Source of the DNA: Perkinsus olseni
Lineage: Eukaryota > Perkinsozoa > Perkinsida
DNA length: 24,923 nucleotides
Direction of reading: 5' to 3'
Assembly (NCBI GenBank): GCA_013115125.1
Contig: JABANN010000503.1
Coordinates: 1 to 24,923, forward strand
A model generated the notes under the pieces. That model saw only the letters and a list, made by a program, of their open reading frames with translations. It was not told the DNA's origin and did not search any database. Shown one piece after another: positions 10,029-21,500 of the stretch. Position 1 is the first letter of the stretch; every line of letters starts with the position of its first letter. The translations under genes were made by a program, and so were the position numbers.

Positions 10029-13000
10029 CTACTCGGCCTTTTGCTTAAAGTATGACCTTGCGTTGGCGAGGTCCGATACCGGTATGTCTATTTGTACACG
10101 TGCCTCCGAATCACCTGAATGGTCCACCAGAGATGAGGACGAGTCGACCTCCTCCCGCTGCTGCTGACCTGTGCGGAGATCCTTAATGCGGACCTTACCC
10201 GCCTCCCATTCACTTGGTGCTACGAAAGCTATCTTATCGGCACCAACACGATCCGCATATCTGACAAGTACATCATGAGATTTAGTGAAGAGATGGTATG
10301 ATAGACGCTTGCACGCATGCACAAGTTATTCGGCCTACCTGAACTGCTTATCGACACGCTTACCCGCCTCGAACATCATGTCCACAGTGGCTCCGCCAGA
10401 CCTGATTACAGAGAGCAATAGGGGACTTCCTCCGCCCCGAGTGCAAAGTGGGATTGGTCCTTCCAATTATGACGAGGAAGAAAGACGCGCGCTCAGTGAT
10501 TTCTGTGAACCCTCTTTAGTATTACTCGGTGAGTAGACCAGGGCTCGACAACCAAACAACTTTGAGAGAAGAACATCCGCTACTAACACGTCACCAGCGC
10601 GCGTAAATAATTCATTAAGTGGCCTGGAAAAACTGAGGCAGCCTCAGTTGTGCGTCATCTTTCGTCAACAAGAGCTGGCTCGACCGACGCGAGATCCGAT
10701 CGCTGTTATAGAGCGGCTCTGTACTTCAGCAGTTCCCTTCTCGAACCAAACCGAGGTACCCTTTATATGATAGACCGTATTGTAGATCAGTAAGCCTGAC
10801 TAGTACACTGTTGAGAGCCGCAGTGAAGCTGCACCATCGGAACGGTGAGACGCTGAACCCGAAGGGCAAGCGACTGTGTGCATAAATCGGTCGAGCACCT
10901 AGAACCCAGGTAACATCTAAGGAAAGGCTCTCACTAGTTTCACTTCCGTATGACGAGTAGTCATTAGCTCAAGATCCACCTGATGTCCTGCAGCGTGGGC
11001 AATGTGATCGTCTCGGGCATTCTGACTCTGCGGTTGACGCCAGTGCTCCTGTAGTCTTCCACGATCCTGACCGCCCTTCGGACCGCCTGACCGCCACTTC
11101 GGGATCATCGCCATCCGTGCAGAGCATAAGTCTAACATCTCGCCTAACATCTCGCAGCCGCCGATGGCTACCGCCCAGCGAGTCTCCCCTCAGGGGAGTC
11201 CCCTGCTATCTTCTCCCGGGCAAAACGGAACTGCCAGTTTCGCGTCTGTTTCATATATTTCTCTCCAAGAATTTCAGACTGAGACCTTCGACGGCGCTGG
11301 TCATATGGAAACCGCAGCTTCCAGCAGTTTTGTGATCTCCAGATGAATTTCAGACAGCGTCTGGTGATGGTATGTGGTACAGGGCTTACCAGCTACATGT
11401 AGGATGCTTACAGAAATGTGTTGTGCAACTGCTCAGCAGTCACTCCAAGTCAGTGGCCGAGTGATAGTAGTGGTATGAGTCATCATACTACTGTAATTTT
11501 GCAGGGCATGACCGGACAGTCCGGTCAGGACTGCACGGAACAATTATTTTGGTGGTTGTTATGGAAGTAGTAACACATCTTGACTTAAGGAGCTCGAGGA
11601 AGCAGCGAATCCCAATGGTTCAACACTTATCGAGCCGGAGATAAGGAAGGATTTGTTGCGCTTCAATAAAGGCTCAGAGTGATACCGTTGGGAAAGTGGT
11701 CCACTCTGTCACAGAGTTGCCCTTACCTCAGGCCAGCAGCGACCTCCAAAGCCTGGCCGTACATTCCCTTGTAAGCCGCTACGACGAAGTCGACCCGATG
11801 GGGGATCTCAGGAAGGAGACCACGCTCTGAGGCATTAACGATTCCCGCGCGCCACGAAATTGCGGACACTCCCACCTAGGAGGAGCTCATAGATCACACA
11901 GTCACCAAAGCCGAATCCAACGCACGGTATCTCCGAAGGGGCTCCGTACAGTGACAGGAGTCTGAAGAAGATAAAACCTTCTTCAGCGCAGGAGGATCTC
12001 CGAAGTCCTCACCTGTCGTAACGTCCGCCACCCGCTATGGCGCGTAACTCACCCTTACGGTCGAACGCCTCCCAGACGATACCTGCTCAGTGACAATACC
12101 ACCTCTCAATAAACTTAGGACAGCCAAAGCAAATGGTAACCAGCGAATCGATACTGAGTGTATGCCGCCCACCTGTATAATATGCGAGGCCTCGGACAAC
12201 AGATGCATCAAAGACGAGCCAGTCGGCGAATCCGTAGTTCTTAGCGAACTCGAAGAGCCTCTCGACGTCGGCGACATCTGAACAGGATGACGATGCTAAT
12301 GAAGATAAATCTTTGTTCGCGGCAAGGAAAATAGCATTCCTGGACGAAAGTAGAGTGCAAAAGCCTGCTGCCGAGAGGTTCGCCGCTGCGAGGGAGAAGG
12401 ATTCCTTTTCTCTCCTTTCAAAAGAAGTTCCAGAATCTATTCCTAATACCCTCGAGCCTTTGTCTTGGACAGCGCTATGAGCTATGAAGCAATTGGACGG
12501 ATGCTCAGACCAACCCTCACTCACCTCTCACCTTCAGCGCAGTTTTCTCCGGCAAGCACCTTAAACTCCTCAATGGAGGTAGCAGCAGTAACATCGACTA
12601 CACGCTCTGATAACAGGGACAATTAAAACGCTCTCAACATGAAGTGGAAATGAAAATCCTTTGGCAGATCAAAGATAATTCCGATCGATTGTTCTGCCTC
12701 ACAAGGGAAAGAATGTTGATCGAAGATGAGCCTACGAAGGGAGCTCACCGGCCACGCAAATCTGCAAGGAGATATCCTCGACCATCTGCCTGATCACCTA
12801 CACAGCAGCAGGAAGGTCTCCTATCTGTCAACAAAAGTGCAGTAAAGAAGGAAGTAAATTTATACTAGTTTGGGCAGAACCGTCAACTAATGGTCTCGAG
12901 TCTCGATGGTCTCACCTCCTCCCGTCCAACCTTGTCAATCTTATCGACGACAACACAGACCTTAGCGAACTCGTCAGCCCCGACACCAGAGGCCTTTAAC

Positions 13001-15338
13001 ACAGACTGGAGGATGGCTCGGGAGTTAACCCTGAGGGGAGGTGGGGCATGATGGGCCATTGATATACGCAAAGGGCTTCTTACTTGATACCAACATCAGC
13101 GCTGGTTAGGCCGACCTTCTTGAAGAAGCCGACCATCGTCGCCAGGAGCTCCAGCTCAGCCGTGATATCAGAAATGCCTGAGGTGAGGGAAGGGTTAACC
13201 TCGGCAGGTGGATGAGGGCATCTCACCAACAATATCGCAGTTCCACTGATAATGTTCACGCTTACGACCACGCTGAGTCGTCTCGAATCTCCAACACTGT
13301 GGGACGGAGAACCACTTCAGAGGGAGGACCTGATGGACAGTTAGCAGGAAATAATCCTCAAGGCAGGATACGGCATCCGCGATCAGTCGGAGAATACGAA
13401 AGCCGGGCGGCTACTCGGACGCTCGAGTCTCAACAGCGGAGCGAAGCACGACGAGTGAGCCCTCACCTCGGCCATCTGTGCAGTGGCATAATGGCTGCCC
13501 TCGGCACTCATCCTGACCCTCGACAGGACCATCCTCGCCAGGGTCGGCGTCATCTCGGGTCGGAGGGTTACCCGATGGTCCTCCTTATCAACAAAGTTGT
13601 ACCTACACTCAGCAGTCAAAATCCCGGAAACGCAACTTGTCGTAACTACGATGATGGGAGTACGACAGTAGGCCTGTAATTTGGAACTGTTCGAATCGAG
13701 CAGTTCTTCCGATCTATTAAGTACATTTGCTCGACAATCTCCTCTCCAGCCTTCCTCTTGTAGAGGTCCTCATTCTCGAGGACGGGAGCGTCGTACTCAG
13801 AAAATCCGTATTGGGTTGATACAGAGCGCCACTGACTGAAGAGCCAGTTCTGAAGGGCATACGATTACATGACCGAATAGTTCGTATAACGACTCTGAGT
13901 CGTCGACTCAACTTGAACCAGTTCTGGAAGATGTCAACCACGGCATTTTCGGGTCAATTATAAAACTGAAACGCACGGAACTTTCCCGCTGGAATCAAAA
14001 GCGAATGCTACTTCGCCAGAAGTACTCATATCACCCCTCGCTCATGATACAGAGCGACCGTGTCAGAGTCCAGTAATACAGAACGGAGCTTATGAGAAAC
14101 GACTCATTTAATCGACTCAAGTCGATCGTTCTTGCAAAGGATCATAGTCGGGCATCATCATCCTCCATATATTGACCACATTCGAAGCGAAGTGTGAGCT
14201 TCGTAACGGTGCTGGCCGATAGACCCAGACTGCCGCCGAATCGACCATAGCCTCAGCGTACTTTTTCTGTTAAGCCTAACCGTTGTAGACATGATGTCGG
14301 CTATTGCCTCTGACACACGTAACAACGCCTCAAGTTGCCGAGGCGTTATGAGCTGTTCACTCAGTAGTTCCCGCTATTACTCGAAGCCGACGACGTACGC
14401 TAATAATCCCCAAGGGATCCTGTCCCAGACCGAGGTGTATACATGGACGCACTCCCTTCGTCATTATGCTCAGTGCGTCTTCCGGTGTGCCTGATGTACG
14501 ATCCCGAGGGCTACTGTGTGGAGACCAGCAAGTAGACGCACCCGCCTACGAGTTTCACGCCCACCCAGATCTTGACGAGGTACACATACTGTAGCTTCAA
14601 AAACGAAGTTCTCGTCGCCGGCGCCCGTGTATTGCATGATCGCCTGTCACAACTCGGAGTGGAAGTTCGCGACATCATGCTCATCCTTTCTTACGCGGAA
14701 GAAGAATTCAGAGAAGCCCCACAGAGAGTAAGAATCATGAGTATCATACGAGCACAACTCAGTGAGCTCGATGCATCAGTTGCACCTCCCCGTTTATTCT
14801 AGGTCCCATCACGTCGCGCCCGCCGTCAACAGTACCGTCAACGAGGGAACAGACCCATGGGCCGTCGCCGTGCGTCATATCGTATTGGAGTACTAGCCAG
14901 CGGCTTCTTACACCAGGCTGGCATTCCTAGCAGCGCTAATAGCGGCATAATGCCCATCAGCTCCCGGTGAGAATGTCACAGGACATCAAAAGAGAGACTT
15001 AAAGGCTGTGGATTTCACAGGGAAAAATTCGGATGCCAATGTTAGTCGTTATCGCAAACCAACTATGCTCCTACGGCCGAGTGCGGCGCAACACCAAAAT
15101 GCCGATTTTCGACTCACACCCGACACCTACCCGTATGCGCATATCCTCTGGAAAGAAGTCTCGGGTACCACTCGGTGGGTCGAAGGAGACAACTACAACA
15201 GAGTACGCCGAGAACATTTGATACCCCCCCCCCCCTACAACTTTTGAGGTCAGTTCCGCGCTTTTTCTTAGCAGCCTTCACGACAAGCCTCTCAGCCTGC
15301 TTCTTGGTAAAGCTGGTGGCGGCCGTCTTCAACGTCAT
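10029..15338 (-). CDS. Histidyl-tRNA synthetase, copy 2 (15 exons, expanded introns)
   Basis: Tandem paralogue of the gene at 6344-9009. Exons (minus): 15338-15242, 15192-15131, 13849-13725, 13602-13467, 13329-13227, 13177-13084, 13030-12916, 12797-12749, 12606-12532, 12277-12173, 12082-12013, 11961-11876, 11826-11727, 10401-10339, 10260-10029. They sum to 1512 nt, 503 residues, with no break. Every internal exon has the same length and phase as in copy 1; only the first (97 versus 157 nt) and last (232 versus 235 nt) differ. Motif 2, HisA and GGGRYD are all retained. The N terminus is different and basic ([20 protein letters not shown]), which could be an organelle presequence or just a diverged tail. 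Introns 2 and 13 are swollen to 1281 and 1325 nt; introns 7, 8 and 9 are also longer and unrelated. The gene starts only 211 nt downstream of the Spt5 stop. Confidence 0.9.
10402..11726 (-). other. Long intron 13 of HisRS copy 2
   Basis: 1325 nt, where copy 1 has 53 nt. Several short open frames exist, none recognisable. It contains the perfect palindrome TGACCGGAC-A-GTCCGGTCA at 11509-11527 and an imperfect inverted repeat (AGTAGT...ACTACT) near 11468-11494. It is probably an insertion or a set of nested insertions, but no clear terminal repeats or target duplications were found. Confidence 0.5.
11509..11527. repeat. 19-nt palindrome
   Basis: TGACCGGAC-A-GTCCGGTCA, nine perfect base pairs about a single A, inside the long intron 13 of HisRS copy 2. 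Confidence 0.6.
12007..12280 (-). repeat. Tract identical to 7054-7327
   Basis: Partner of the identical HisRS tract. Its left-hand neighbour exons (12, 13) show scattered substitutions relative to copy 1, so the identity is local. Confidence 0.8.
13436..13447 (+). repeat. GCGGAGCGAAGC motif, site 5 (HisRS copy 2 intron 4)
   Basis: Counterpart of site 3. Intron 4 is nearly identical in the two genes (136 and 137 nt), unlike most other introns. Confidence 0.8.
13850..15130 (-). other. Long intron 2 of HisRS copy 2 with a plus-strand coding-like remnant
   Basis: 1281 nt against 88 nt in copy 1. Between about 14400 and 14967 the plus strand has coding-like composition in more than one frame (for example [18 protein letters not shown] and [13 protein letters not shown], open at 14572-14802, followed by an Arg-rich stretch). 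It looks like a broken inserted gene or element; the family is not recognised. Confidence 0.4.
14324..14347. repeat. 8-bp stem hairpin
   Basis: AACGCCTC-AAGTTGCC-GAGGCGTT, perfect stem with an 8-nt loop, inside intron 2 of HisRS copy 2. Confidence 0.55.
15224..15235. repeat. C12 (G12 on the sense strand) homopolymer
   Basis: Twelve consecutive C on the plus strand within the 49-nt first intron of HisRS copy 2, between an unusual donor (GTTGTA) and the acceptor. Homopolymer length may be inexact in the assembly, but the exon frame does not depend on it. Confidence 0.7.
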
Positions 15339-15549
15339 GTATACAAACACATGAAAGGACCGCTGACGAATCGGTCCAGCGAGACTCCACCCCCCAGATA
15401 CCGGGCCATCGTTTGCAGCCAGCACCAATATGATCCGAGTCACGGAGGCGAAGAATAGCAACCCCAGTATCCCCGAGGAACACAACAGTTGGGTCCAATG
15501 ATGAACGTTCGCCGCCACAAGCAGCAAATGCTATAAATGAGACGGCTCC

Positions 15550-18500
15550 TCAGCCCATTCCGGGAGGTGGGGCGTGGAGATTTCCCATCATCCCAGGTGG
15601 AGGTGCGTGAAGGCTTCCTCTTCCTCCACCATACCTCCCCGAACTCTCCGCCGCGGCGATCTCGGACTCAACGCGTACTTGGTCCTTCGGGATGAACAAA
15701 CGCTGGAAAATAACCACTCTGCGGATCGAACCCGGGACCTCGCCCATGCTTACCTTATTCACTTTCGCCTCAAGCTGGACATACACCTTCGTGTCCGTAA
15801 CATCAATGACGTTAGCCAGCTGGCCCTTGTAAATTCCTAACACTCTCCCATCATCTCAACCATCTCCTACTAAATGCACCCTCACCTTTAATAATCCGTA
15901 TTCTCTTTCCGACCAGCCTCGAATCTCCCTTGCCTCCCTTTCCTCCACCATGATGACCTCCCTTACCACCACTACCCTTTCCACTACCCTTCTCGTGGTG
16001 ACCCCAGGATGAAGACGACGAACCACCAGCATTCCATCCCCAACTCTTATCATTCCCACCGCCCCACTGAGATCCCCAGCTGCCTCCAGAAGACTGATGC
16101 TGCTGCTGCTCATTGCCAGATCCAACTTGCGGTGCCAAGTCATCCGGTCGAACACCGCCTCGACCTGTCACAAAGATTCCTCAATTGCAACCACTCACTC
16201 TAGGACCTCACCCTTTCCTTTGCCGCCCTTTCCACCCTTCCCACCAAATGCTCGATTGGCAACAAGCTCCACCTGGTGGCCCGTGATTGCTACTATACCT
16301 CCGTCCTCAAGACGATCGTTAACCTGTCGAATCCAAATCGATCAGCGGGGCGCGCGCTAAGTCAACTCCTTACCTTCACCCACGCTACATTGCTCATTAT
16401 ATGCTTCACCTGGGCTCCTCTACCGGCTAACGGATGTGGTGCAAGAATCTTCAATAGAGCTCTAAAACACAGCAAGTCCTATATAAAAATACCCGCACTG
16501 GGAATCGAACCTGCGACCCCCTACACCAAGCGACAGACCTACCCCGGTTTAAATGGGTTATTATTAACATCCATCAGGAACACCACTTTAGAGTCTCGAT
16601 GCCGGCCCAGGCTCCCCACAGGCACGTTACGTGGCCTGTTGTCATTACCAATAATCTTTGCCGTCGTACCTGCCGCATCAGAAACTCAAAAGCTGAGAAT
16701 CCCGAAATATCGAACGACTTGCTGTCGACAAGCCAAGCAGCGAGGAAGGAAACTCCCATGAAAACTAAAAACCCCCACCTTAGCGTGAATGTCCGAACCA
16801 GGGAGAGAACAGCGTACGGATTCCAGATCCGCCTCGCGCCTCACCCCCAACTTACCACTGGCCGCGATGCTGACAATAACCCCCACGCCGGAGGAACCGC
16901 TGACGTTGAGGGTAACCAAATCACCGACCTTGTACTGGCCGATCCTGAACGATCACGACACTCGATTACGATTAATGTTCCCCCAGCCTCCCACGAAGCG
17001 TGACAGTGCGGACGCCCGAAGTCGATTACTCTTCCTCAGAATCTTCCCAGACCCTTCTCTGCGTATTTATGGACTACTCACTTTTCAATCCCCTTAGACA
17101 CCTCTGCCGTCAACTTTAGGTTGGAGCTTTGGCACTTCACCTCCCGAGGCTCGTTGTCAGTAAGAACAGTGGCCACGGACCCACTCAGTTTAATCACCGT
17201 ACCAGTATCCCCAGCAGACGCACCTGAACCAAACGAGAAACTGATACCATCCCGATCACGGCTTACCGGCATTCAACCAAACCGAAGTAACCATCAGTAA
17301 AGGTTGAGAATTAACAACACTTTCATAGCGAGTGGCCTCTACGTCAAGCTCTATTGAATCGACATTCGCCTTCCCTATATGGCTGGCGATGGGTCCGATT
17401 CCACCAACAAATTCGATACCATAACTCCCAGACTTTGCGACCCTCTACCACTACGATAATTTCTCCCTTCACCGCGAGAATGAAAATCCCGTCTGAGCGT
17501 TCTTTAAAACGTGGGTTCTTCCTCCCTCGACCGAATTTGATAGTAATGGCGTCCCACCAAAGGACTCACCGTCCAGAATTTTGACATGATCCCCCATCTC
17601 GAAGTGCTTGCTAAGGTCCTTGATAGCCACCGTAACTTGGGCTCGTCCGTGACCAGGATCCACATTCACACGTTTTCTATCAGTATCGATAGTAACCTGA
17701 CAGAAACAGCGGAGCGAAGCAATTCATTTTATACCATTTTACGACACAGGCCACTGCTCTAACAACCGTGAGAAGTAGCGTTAGCTCGATCACGAGTCAT
17801 GGCGAGAACCGAAATGAGAGCTACCCTCTGTGCTCAATAAACTTGCCCTAAAATCATCCTCTTGAAACAAGATGCATCAGCGGTCCTAGTCGCACCAAAT
17901 CGTCTTTCGGCATTGGACTTCAGACCCACACGCACAGTCACGGAGCCACCACCATTTCAATCACCGAAAGAACCGAAGTATCAATTTAGCAGATTGATGC
18001 CACAACGACAAGACGATAATCAGATTTCCTTCCGCGACCACTCATTTCGTCCAGATTATTACCACTTTCCCTCTCAAGTTCTTCATATCACCACCATTAA
18101 CAACTACCGAGTCGCCAACAGACAACGCCGCTGCTGCACGACTGCCCGACGCCTCGGACTGCACAGGACGACAGAGAAATAAAAATAACAACAAATTTCT
18201 GAGGGAATTTCCTTACAAATTGGGAATTTCTGGAGAAGGTGTTTGCGAGCTCTCAACCTCTCCTGCGAGCTCCAGTGAAAACCCTTCGCACACTCGCCTC
18301 AATTTTCTTTATATTTTTCTGTATAAAACTTCTCCCTTCTATTCTCTATCACAGCACAGACCATCACGCACCCCGCAATTCCTGGTCAGATTAGTCAAAA
18401 GTTTTCGGACACGACAAGTCCGAGAAAGTTTCCGAACGACCGTTCCCTCCCGTTACTACCATAGACGCAGCGGCAGCAGCTAATAAGGCTTGTCCTTCCC

Positions 18501-21500
18501 CGCCTGAACGAGAAGATGATTTGGGGGAAAGTTGGTATGAGATCTCACCTGCCGCTGCACTTCCCAAGAATTCCGAGATCTCAGTAATACTCGGCTGGAC
18601 ATCATCCCCGGTGAGCAAAGCATTCCGCTTGAAGCGTCGATAGAGATATCCATCCTGCGATAATTATTCGTACCACACCTTCACCAACTCTTCCGCAATT
18701 CACTCACCTTATATCTCTCGTTCCTATACTGATCGAAGATCTCGTTGGGGTTCGTTGCTGTGCGGTATCGCACTCGCTCGACCGCTCCTTGACCTGAGCT
18801 CAAGGCACCGAAATCTTCGCTGTGCGCAGAGTATCTTTATCCACTAAAGATTTCCACCACCAACCCTAGTCTCACACAAAATAGGATACATCATCGGTGA
18901 CACGCATCACTCAGTATAGCCATTGCCCCTGCACTACCTCCCCTATTCTCAGCTTCTATCGGATCAAAGAAGCTAGCATGAGGTCTTGGCTTCTTGGTAG
19001 TCCTTCGACCGAACAACGCCGAGTGGGCTTCCCTGATGATGCGTTGTTGTTCAGTCAACATAAACAGCCATGCTCACTACCTTGGATCCTCATCATAGTT
19101 AATCCTCGGACGAATCTTTACCTCCACGTCCATATCGAAGGACTCCACCACTTGGGCAAGATCGTTCTGATCGCACAAATCTACAACTAGCATTCCTAGC
19201 GTCCATCAGGTAGGAGAATAACGAGGTCCACTGGGCATGAGCCTGCCTCACGCTTCAACGATCCATGATTGTTGCCGTTGAAAGCGCGATCATAATAGAC
19301 TCAATATTCAGTTTATTCGTGGCACTCTAAAACACGGCTGACTCGCCGTGATAGCCTACTCGCTCGCCCTGAGGATTCCTCAGTGAGGAAACACCTCGGG
19401 CTGTTCTGCAGTACACTGTGAGGATTATGAGATGGGAAGGATTATGAGGATGTATGATGTATGAGGATTACTTTATATATTGCTAATTCAGTGACTGTGG
19501 CTGCAGTACACTCCTTAGCCATCTTGGCTGTTCTGTAAGCATAGTTGATGTGTGCCACTCTGATGTTATTCATGGTTGCGCGGTGGCACGCATAGACAAC
19601 AGCGTGATCCGTAGCGGGATCGATATTATCGCATACAGTGTACGTATGCACATAGTTACATCCGTCTTTGTGGCCTCTTGTTGTGTCAAAAGTGCGGGAA
19701 CGGCAAGCGAACTACATAGCATTGCCTTAAAACGGAGTGCCGCTGGGCAGCTGCTATAGCGAGCCGAAATGCCCGTAAACGCTACCCAGTATACTTACAC
19801 TGTACACAGGATGCCTCTTTATCCGCACCCACTCCCCCATCTTCAACGGCACAAAGCGGCCCTTCGCTGCCTCCTGTGCTGACCGGAAGACTCCAAGCAT
19901 CTCACTGGCCGGCACCACCTTCACGGAGTTACTAAATAGCAGAAAAAAATTCTCACTTTGCACCGCTGCAACAAAATAGAGCACAAGCGTTACAAAGTCG
20001 ATGAATTCCCTCAATAAATCACATGAAACTCTTCAGAAATCCTCAGGCGTTCTGCTTCAATATCAGTCTAATCGTGCTGTGCATGCGTGCATAGCTACAA
20101 CTCCAGTCCCCGGTGGAAAGACTTCACCCTCCTTCCCGCCTTGCCTCACTATGAGCAACAACGGAGAAGCCACAGTTCCTTAGATGGTATAGAGTTCAAC
20201 GTTAGTGTAAGATTACCACACGGAGAAGACTCTAACCTCCACCTGTTGGTCTCCCCACTTACGCATTGATCTGCCTTATTCCTGTCACGAACCGTTTGAT
20301 GTGGTTCACACTCTTCCCTTCAATGTAGATATAGCTCTTCAAATTATCACTAGCGAATGCCGACAAGATACCTGCCAAATCGATCACGTGATCGATCATC
20401 CCTCATCGTGAACATACGACTGTCTGCAACACGAACGTGCCTTCCCCGTCATTCCCAAATAGCGTTTAAATTACCGCCGGAGTTTTCAAGTGAAGCGAAA
20501 ACAGCGACCACGACGAGCCCCTCAAGTTTCCCATCATTACCAGTCTTAACGCCCTTCTTCCGGAACTGCTCGTACTTGGTGCTCAGTCGAGTGATGATCT
20601 CCCTCTCATGTCCAATATCGAAACACTTTACCTGAAAAGAGAAGCTAGAGGTGTCAGAAAAACCCAAGAAGACGGTAAAATTCAGAATTGTGTTTATCAC
20701 AGTGGAACGCTCATTGGCCGGTTTCAGTCAAAATCGGATCGATCACGCGATCGATTTTATAAGATACCATCCTCAACCCAGTATCTTACAAGGAAGAGCT
20801 TCGAGTCCGAAGGCTCGGGAAGCGGACCAGCTTCAGGCAACTCGCCCAGAGAATCTGCCGAACATCGTCAAATCGGACAAGCAATCTCACTACTACCATA
20901 TCCCCCCTCATCCGCAGAGGAGTACATCGGCTCCGACGGAGGCGGCGGCGACGGCGACGCCGTGCCGCTGATATCAACGGTAAAAACAAAGCCGGACAGC
21001 TTCGCTCCGCCTACCTGCCAGTTTTTCTGTGCCTCTCGCCCTTCCTACGCTCCCTTCGTTCAGCATCAGAAGGAGATGGCGAGCTCGCCGAAGCCCGCTG
21101 AAGAAATGAACCATACGCAAGCCCAACGGACGGCCGCCGCGGCCAAGACTAATACCAGCAACACGTGCGGTTTGAACCTCCGCACGTTCAATGCGCACAT
21201 TCTAGAGACTATGGTCTTCCCTATTAACGTACGCGCCCTCCTCCTACCTGTTCTCTTCTCTTGGCCGCTCTCCGCTCCTCATGATGTCTCTTACTACTAC
21301 TGCTACCCCCACCACCCTCCCGTTGCCGGCTGGGGTGCATCACCTTCGCAGCAGCCGCAGCAGCAGCCTGTCGTCTGATACAGTTATGGACGTACGACTT
21401 CTTTCTGACACCTCTAGCTACGACTACCGAGCTTCCATCTCTCGTCTCTGCTGGACGCTCTCTCGCCTTTGCTCCTGTTCCGCTGCGGCATGCTCAGCCT

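Noticed and set aside
19420-19480. GAGGATTATGA-type short repeats as a tandem array
   Set aside because: Only three or four imperfect units, low complexity inside a 632-nt Spt5 intron.
6629-20096. Shared 14-mer TGTGCATGCGTGCA in a HisRS intron and an Spt5 intron
   Set aside because: One 14-nt match between two places in 25 kb is expected by chance, and it is an alternating purine-pyrimidine sequence.
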